From assembly GCA_021203425.1 (NCBI GenBank), contig JAJQBF010000009.1:1-9433 (forward strand): DNA of 9,433 bases, given 5' to 3'. A program made the translations under genes and the position numbers. The notes beneath the pieces are model-generated. The model was given only the letters and a program-made list of their open reading frames with translations, had not been told where the DNA came from and searched no databases. Each line of letters starts with the position of its first letter. Position 1 is the stretch's first letter. The DNA comes from Clostridiales bacterium. GTDB taxonomy: Bacteria; Bacillota; Clostridia; Lachnospirales; CAG-274. Below, piece by piece: positions 6,659-9,433 of this stretch.

Positions 6659-7972
6659 TTAAAACAAAGACAGCTTTTTTTCTATAATTTTCTTAACGGA
6701 CTCATCGATTCTTTCCTGACTTATTTCTCCGTTTTCCACAGCGTCTAAAACGGCATTATATGCCCTTTCAAAATCATCGTGCATAAGCAGCATATCCGCA
6801 CCGGCATTTATTGCCCCTACGGCGATTTCTTCTGTAGTATAATTTTCAGTCAGCACCCCCATAGAAAGAGAATCCGTAATAACAATTCCCTCATATCCCA
6901 GTTCATTCTTTAAAATATCTTCAATAATAACAGACGATAAAGATGCAGGTGTACTGTCCCCCGTAACATTTGGCAGTGAAAAATGACCTGTCATTATAAA
7001 ATCAACATCGTTTTTGATTCCCTGAATAAAGGGTATCAGCTCCGATTCCGCAAGCTCATCATAGTCTTTGACAGTATAAGCATAACCTTCGTGAGTATCG
7101 TCCGCTGTTGCTCCGTGACCTGGAAAATGTTTATAACAAGACAATATACCGTTATCATTAAGACCGTATGAAAATTCTTCCGCCATACCCGACACAACCT
7201 CAGGGTCGCTGCCGAAACTTCTGTCTTTTACAACAGTGTTTTCACTGTTTGTAAGGACATCGGCAACAGGGGCAAAATCCAAATTAAAGCCGTATTCTTT
7301 AAGATAAGCGCCTATTGTACTTCCGGCGTCATAAGCCTCAGTATAATCTCCCGTGCTTCCTATTTCCGCCATATCTTCTATTTCGGGAACGCTTATTCCT
7401 TCACTGTTTCCCAAACGGGCTACCGTTCCGCCTTCTTCATCAACACCCAAAAACAAAGGAACCTTACAAACCTCATCGGCATATTCTTTAACATTCGAAA
7501 TCATTGTTTTGACTTGTTCCTCATCTTCAAAGTTTTGTGTAAAGTAAACTATTCCCCCTACCGGGTGGGTTTCAAGTGAGGCTTTTGTCTGCGCTCCTGC
7601 CGCCGTAACAACGCTTACGTTTGTAAGCGCCTCCGGTGTAATAAAGAAAAGCTGGTTTACCTTTTCTTCAAGAGTCATACTGTTTAATATTTCTTCTGCC
7701 TCATCAGCGTTTTCTTCCTTTTCCTCTTCGGGCTTTGCGGTTGTTTCCTCTGAGGTAAGCTCCTCCGAAGTTTCCTCCGACATTTCTTCCGTTGTTTCAG
7801 TCGGCGCCTCAGCGATAAGCGGCTCTGAATTATTTCCGCCCGAAATCAACACAGCCGCCGCTGCCACTATGCCAATAACAACTATCAATACCGCTGAGAT
7901 TAAAACTATGTTTACACCTCTGCCTTTTTCTTTTCCTTTTTTAAAATGTGTTCCGCCCTTGGTTTTTCTCAA
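6659..7972 (-). CDS. Membrane-anchored GH3 beta-N-acetylhexosaminidase (NagZ-like)
   Basis: 437 residues. Likely hydrolyses beta-linked N-acetylglucosamine in cell-wall fragments outside the membrane. Start is TTG at 7972, supported by AGGGGG (7985-7980) 7 nt upstream; no ATG or GTG nearby fits better. A basic N-terminus (MRKTKGGTHFKKGKEKGRG) is followed by a signal-anchor at 20-43, then a Glu/Thr-rich linker (about 55-90) and the GH3 TIM barrel from about 93 (SMTLEEKVNQLFF). Visible motifs are GVDEEGGTVARL (176-187), KHFPGHG (281-287) followed by D292-T-H294, the Asp-His pair that marks NagZ-type GH3 enzymes, and ITDSLSMG with the presumed nucleophile Asp367. The second GH3 domain of beta-glucosidases is absent, as in NagZ. 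It is first gene of an operon with two zinc-ribbon proteins. Substrate is inferred from motifs. Confidence 0.92.
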   Translation of the reverse strand: MRKTKGGTHFKKGKEKGRGVNIVLISAVLIVVIGIVAAAAVLISGGNNSEPLIAEAPTETTEEMSEETSEELTSEETTAKPEEEKEENADEAEEILNSMTLEEKVNQLFFITPEALTNVSVVTAAGAQTKASLETHPVGGIVYFTQNFEDEEQVKTMISNVKEYADEVCKVPLFLGVDEEGGTVARLGNSEGISVPEIEDMAEIGSTGDYTEAYDAGSTIGAYLKEYGFNLDFAPVADVLTNSENTVVKDRSFGSDPEVVSGMAEEFSYGLNDNGILSCYKHFPGHGATADDTHEGYAYTVKDYDELAESELIPFIQGIKNDVDFIMTGHFSLPNVTGDSTPASLSSVIIEDILKNELGYEGIVITDSLSMGVLTENYTTEEIAVGAINAGADMLLMHDDFERAYNAVLDAVENGEISQERIDESVKKIIEKKLSLF

Positions 7973-8045
7973 TTAAAATCCCCCTAATCTGTCTAAAAAT
8001 ATACACTGCCGGCGGCTTACCTGCGACAGCGTTTTCCATAAATTG

Positions 8046-8074
8046 ATATTATCATATTTTACTCCAAAAAGCAA
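8046..8074 (-). promoter_or_regulatory. Candidate promoter of the GH3/zinc-ribbon operon
   Basis: On the - strand TTGCTT (8074-8069) and TAATAT (8051-8046) are spaced by 17 bp, about 73 nt upstream of the TTG start. Hexamer matches are moderate (3 and 4 of 6), but I see no better pair in the 195-bp divergent region 7973-8167. Confidence 0.4.
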
Positions 8075-8118
8075 TAGATTTAGCAGAAATAAGACCGGCT
8101 TAAATTTTAATAACTGTA

Positions 8119-8147
8119 TTGAATATTTTGCTGTTGTATGGTATTAT
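8119..8147 (+). promoter_or_regulatory. Promoter of the rpn gene
   Basis: TTGAAT (8119-8124; 4 of 6), 17-bp spacer, TATTAT (8142-8147; 5 of 6). The expected start near 8154 falls on the ribosome binding site AAGGAGG (8154-8160), giving a leader of only about 14 nt. It lies back-to-back with the GH3 operon promoter. Confidence 0.65.
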
Positions 8148-8167
8148 TAAAATAAGGAGGACGGTAT

Positions 8168-8992
8168 ATGAATGAACGGTTATATGAGCAGGATCTGGAA
8201 AGAATAAAGGCTTTAAGGCTTTTTGATGATGACTTTCTTGCTTTGGTTTTTGAGGATAATATTGAGGGAACGGAGCTGCTCCTAAATATTATTTTCGACA
8301 GAGATGATATGAAGGTTTCCAAAGTTGTTAAGCAGAGAGAAATCAAGGGCGTGGAAGGTCATTCTGTCAGGCTTGACATTTTGGCGGAAGACAGCAGCCA
8401 TAAAATATATGATATTGAAATTCAGCGTCAGGAAAGAGGAAATCTTCCCCTTAGATCAAGATATTACAGTAGTATGGTTGATACAACACTTCTTAAAAAG
8501 AATGAAGATTATAATCTGCTTGTGCCGACGTATATAATTTTCTTTACCGAGAAAGACATTTTCGGAGACGGCAGACCTCTCCGTCATTATGTCACAAAGG
8601 AAATAGAATGTAATGACTTGCTTGGCGATGAACGGCATATTATGTTCATAAACGGTGAAAATAAAGACGAAAAAACAGCATTGGGCAAACTGGTACACGA
8701 TTTTAAATGTCATTCGGCAGATAATATGTATTATAAGGTATTGGCAAACCGTGTTCGCTATTTTAAAGAAGAAGGAGGCGTTCAAAATATGTGTAAAATT
8801 TTAGAAGATATGAGGACTGAAGTCGCAAAAGAAACTGCAAAAAGGGTTGCAAGGGAAACATCTATTCTTACGCTTATTGAGGCATATCGTGATATTGATA
8901 TGAAAGAAAGCGAAATCGAAGAGAGGGTTATGAAAAAATTTAACCTTTCGAGGGAAGAGGCTAAGGAATATATGCTCGGCAAAAGTGCGTAA
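8168..8992 (+). CDS. Rpn-family PD-(D/E)XK nuclease / putative transposase
   Basis: 274 residues. ATG at 8168 lies 7 nt after AAGGAGG. The nuclease fold occupies about 15-170: LRLFDDDFLALVFEDNIEGT at the start, then the PD-(D/E)XK core with Asp70 (SVRLDILAED) and Glu84-x-Gln86 (YDIEIQRQE), and LVPTYIIFFTEKDIFGDG. This matches the Rpn/PD-(D/E)XK transposase family, whose E. coli members cut DNA, promote RecA-independent recombination and in some cases act in phage defence. From about 178 follows a tail with heptad-like charged helices (EDMRTEVAKETAKRVARET) and a small C-terminal helical domain (IEERVMKKFNLSREEAKEYM). It has its own promoter and is not part of a larger operon. An internal start at codon 208 and a downstream copy of the tail are described separately. 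No terminal inverted repeats mark it as an autonomous transposon here. Confidence 0.9.
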   Translation: MNERLYEQDLERIKALRLFDDDFLALVFEDNIEGTELLLNIIFDRDDMKVSKVVKQREIKGVEGHSVRLDILAEDSSHKIYDIEIQRQERGNLPLRSRYYSSMVDTTLLKKNEDYNLLVPTYIIFFTEKDIFGDGRPLRHYVTKEIECNDLLGDERHIMFINGENKDEKTALGKLVHDFKCHSADNMYYKVLANRVRYFKEEGGVQNMCKILEDMRTEVAKETAKRVARETSILTLIEAYRDIDMKESEIEERVMKKFNLSREEAKEYMLGKSA

Positions 8993-9023
8993 TGTTGTTT
9001 TGGAAAATGTAAAGGCAAAATCT
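8698..9023 (+). repeat. Direct repeat, copy A (3' end of rpn and its flank)
   Basis: 326 bp, matching copy B without gaps at an offset of exactly 410 bp. It covers codons 178-274, the stop and about 31 nt beyond. Positions 8738-8814 are identical to copy B; after 8815 the copies diverge. Confidence 0.95.
8789..8992 (+). CDS. Predicted intragenic small protein (RpnS-like C-terminal product)
   Basis: Within the rpn gene, AAGGAGG (8772-8778) lies 10 nt before an in-frame ATG at 8789 (Met208), giving a 67-residue protein MCKILEDMRTEVAKETAKR... ending EYMLGKSA. It contains only the helical tail, with no nuclease residues. In E. coli, rpn genes are reported to encode in-frame C-terminal RpnS proteins that bind and inhibit the full-length toxic RpnL. 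The position and size here fit that arrangement. The codons around the site read EGGVQNM, so coding demands could produce the motif by chance, but the same sequence is unchanged in the duplicate at 9182-9201. I see no convincing internal promoter; translation could come from the full mRNA. Confidence 0.5.
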   Translation: MCKILEDMRTEVAKETAKRVARETSILTLIEAYRDIDMKESEIEERVMKKFNLSREEAKEYMLGKSA

Positions 9024-9028
9024 TCTTA

Positions 9029-9067
9029 AAAGGCATGAGTTTACAGTTAAGGTGAACTTATGCCTTT
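9029..9067 (+). terminator. 16-bp hairpin between the two rpn tail copies
   Basis: AAAGGCATGAGTTTAC (9029-9044) pairs with GTGAACTTATGCCTTT (9052-9067), 14 Watson-Crick and 2 G-U pairs, loop AGTTAAG. It lies 36 nt after the rpn stop, so it could end the rpn transcript, but only three T close the stem with no longer T run. It could also be a small palindromic repeat element. Confidence 0.5.
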
Positions 9068-9084
9068 AATGCAGGCTGTTTCAA

Positions 9085-9402
9085 ATGTTTATGTTTGCAG
9101 TATTCTGCGATTTTAAATGTCATTCGGCAGATAATATGTACTATAAAGTATTGGCAAACCGTGTTCGCTATTTTAAAGAAGAAGGAGGCGTTCAAAATAT
9201 GTGTAAAATTTTAGAAGATATGAGAAATGAAGTCGCAAGGGAAACCGCAAAAAGAGTTGCAAGAGAAACCGCCATAACAACAACTATCGAAAACTTCCGT
9301 GAAATTGATATGGACGAAAACGAAATCGAAGAGAGGGTTATGAATAAATTTAATCTTTCTAGGGAAAAAACTAAAGAGTATATGCTCGGCAAAAGTGCGT
9401 AA
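9085..9402 (+). CDS. Truncated rpn copy: C-terminal tail only, possible free-standing RpnS-like inhibitor
   Basis: The frame is open from ATG 9085 (105 residues). The first 8 residues (MFMFAVFC) are not homologous to Rpn and have no clear ribosome binding site. Residues from Asp9 on match Asp178 to the end of the full-length protein. A better start is ATG 9199, because AAGGAGG at 9182-9188 stands 10 nt upstream, exactly as at the internal site of the parent gene. That start gives 67 residues, 54 identical to the parent tail. The nuclease domain (Asp70, Glu84, Gln86) is absent. It may be a decayed remnant, a spare 3' cassette for recombination with the parent, or a functional small protein. 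The frame is intact, with no stop or frameshift in 97 homologous codons, which argues against simple decay. A promoter is not evident; TTTACA (9040-9045) and TTTAAT (9065-9070) are 19 bp apart, too long for confidence. Confidence 0.6.
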   Translation: MFMFAVFCDFKCHSADNMYYKVLANRVRYFKEEGGVQNMCKILEDMRNEVARETAKRVARETAITTTIENFREIDMDENEIEERVMNKFNLSREKTKEYMLGKSA

Positions 9403-9433
9403 TGCTGTTTTAAAAAATATACAGGCATAATCT
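9108..9433 (+). repeat. Direct repeat, copy B (runs into the window edge)
   Basis: Second copy of the rpn 3' end. Homology begins sharply at CGATTTTAAATGT (9108) and still holds at the last base (9433), so the repeat may continue beyond the window. Confidence 0.95.

Noticed and set aside
8691..8788. Internal promoter driving the small ORF within rpn.
   Set aside because: TTGGGC with a 17-bp spacer leads to TAAATG, and the TAATAT and TATAAG hexamers have no -35 partner; too weak to call.
9043..9051. ACAGTTAAG in the hairpin loop, which equals an AgrA half-site.
   Set aside because: Single copy, no second half-site at the proper spacing and no promoter directly downstream; likely chance.
8168..9433. 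A complete insertion sequence around the Rpn 'transposase'.
   Set aside because: No terminal inverted repeats or target-site duplication found within the window; the family acts as a nuclease and need not be part of an IS.

Overview
The window looks like chromosome of a low-GC, anaerobic, Gram-positive gut-type clostridium (Oscillospiraceae/Lachnospiraceae-like). The signs are a clostridial-type pyruvate phosphate dikinase, strong AGGAGG ribosome binding sites, secreted beta-helix proteins with GAGIGGG repeats, zinc-ribbon membrane proteins and an Rpn-family nuclease. No rRNA, tRNA, CRISPR array or classical insertion sequence was seen.

Layout: (1) 1-2790 holds ppdK on the + strand, preceded by a near-perfect Rex-type operator next to a -10 box and closed by an intrinsic terminator. 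(2) 2790-4870 is a + strand unit. It has a strong promoter (TTGACA-17-TAGAAT) with two 12-bp direct repeats upstream that resemble LytTR response-regulator sites. It encodes a secreted beta-helix protein split by a single-base frameshift in an AT-rich tract, then a 48-residue peptide gene and a bidirectional terminator. (3) 4885-7972 is a - strand operon: a membrane-anchored GH3 beta-N-acetylhexosaminidase followed by two paralogous zinc-ribbon/one-TM proteins of unknown extracellular function, plausibly an envelope-maintenance unit. (4) 8119-9433 is a + strand Rpn locus. A full-length PD-(D/E)XK nuclease gene with its own promoter is followed by a second, nuclease-less copy of its 3' end.

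The most interesting signal is in region 4. Inside the rpn gene an AAGGAGG stands 10 nt before an in-frame ATG at codon 208, which would give a separate 67-residue C-terminal protein. This resembles the intragenic RpnS inhibitors described for E. coli Rpn proteins. The downstream duplicate keeps this ribosome binding site and start exactly but lacks the nuclease domain, so it could be a stand-alone inhibitor or a spare tail cassette. The two copies are almost identical up to a few codons after the internal start and then diverge sharply. Function is inferred from sequence alone.
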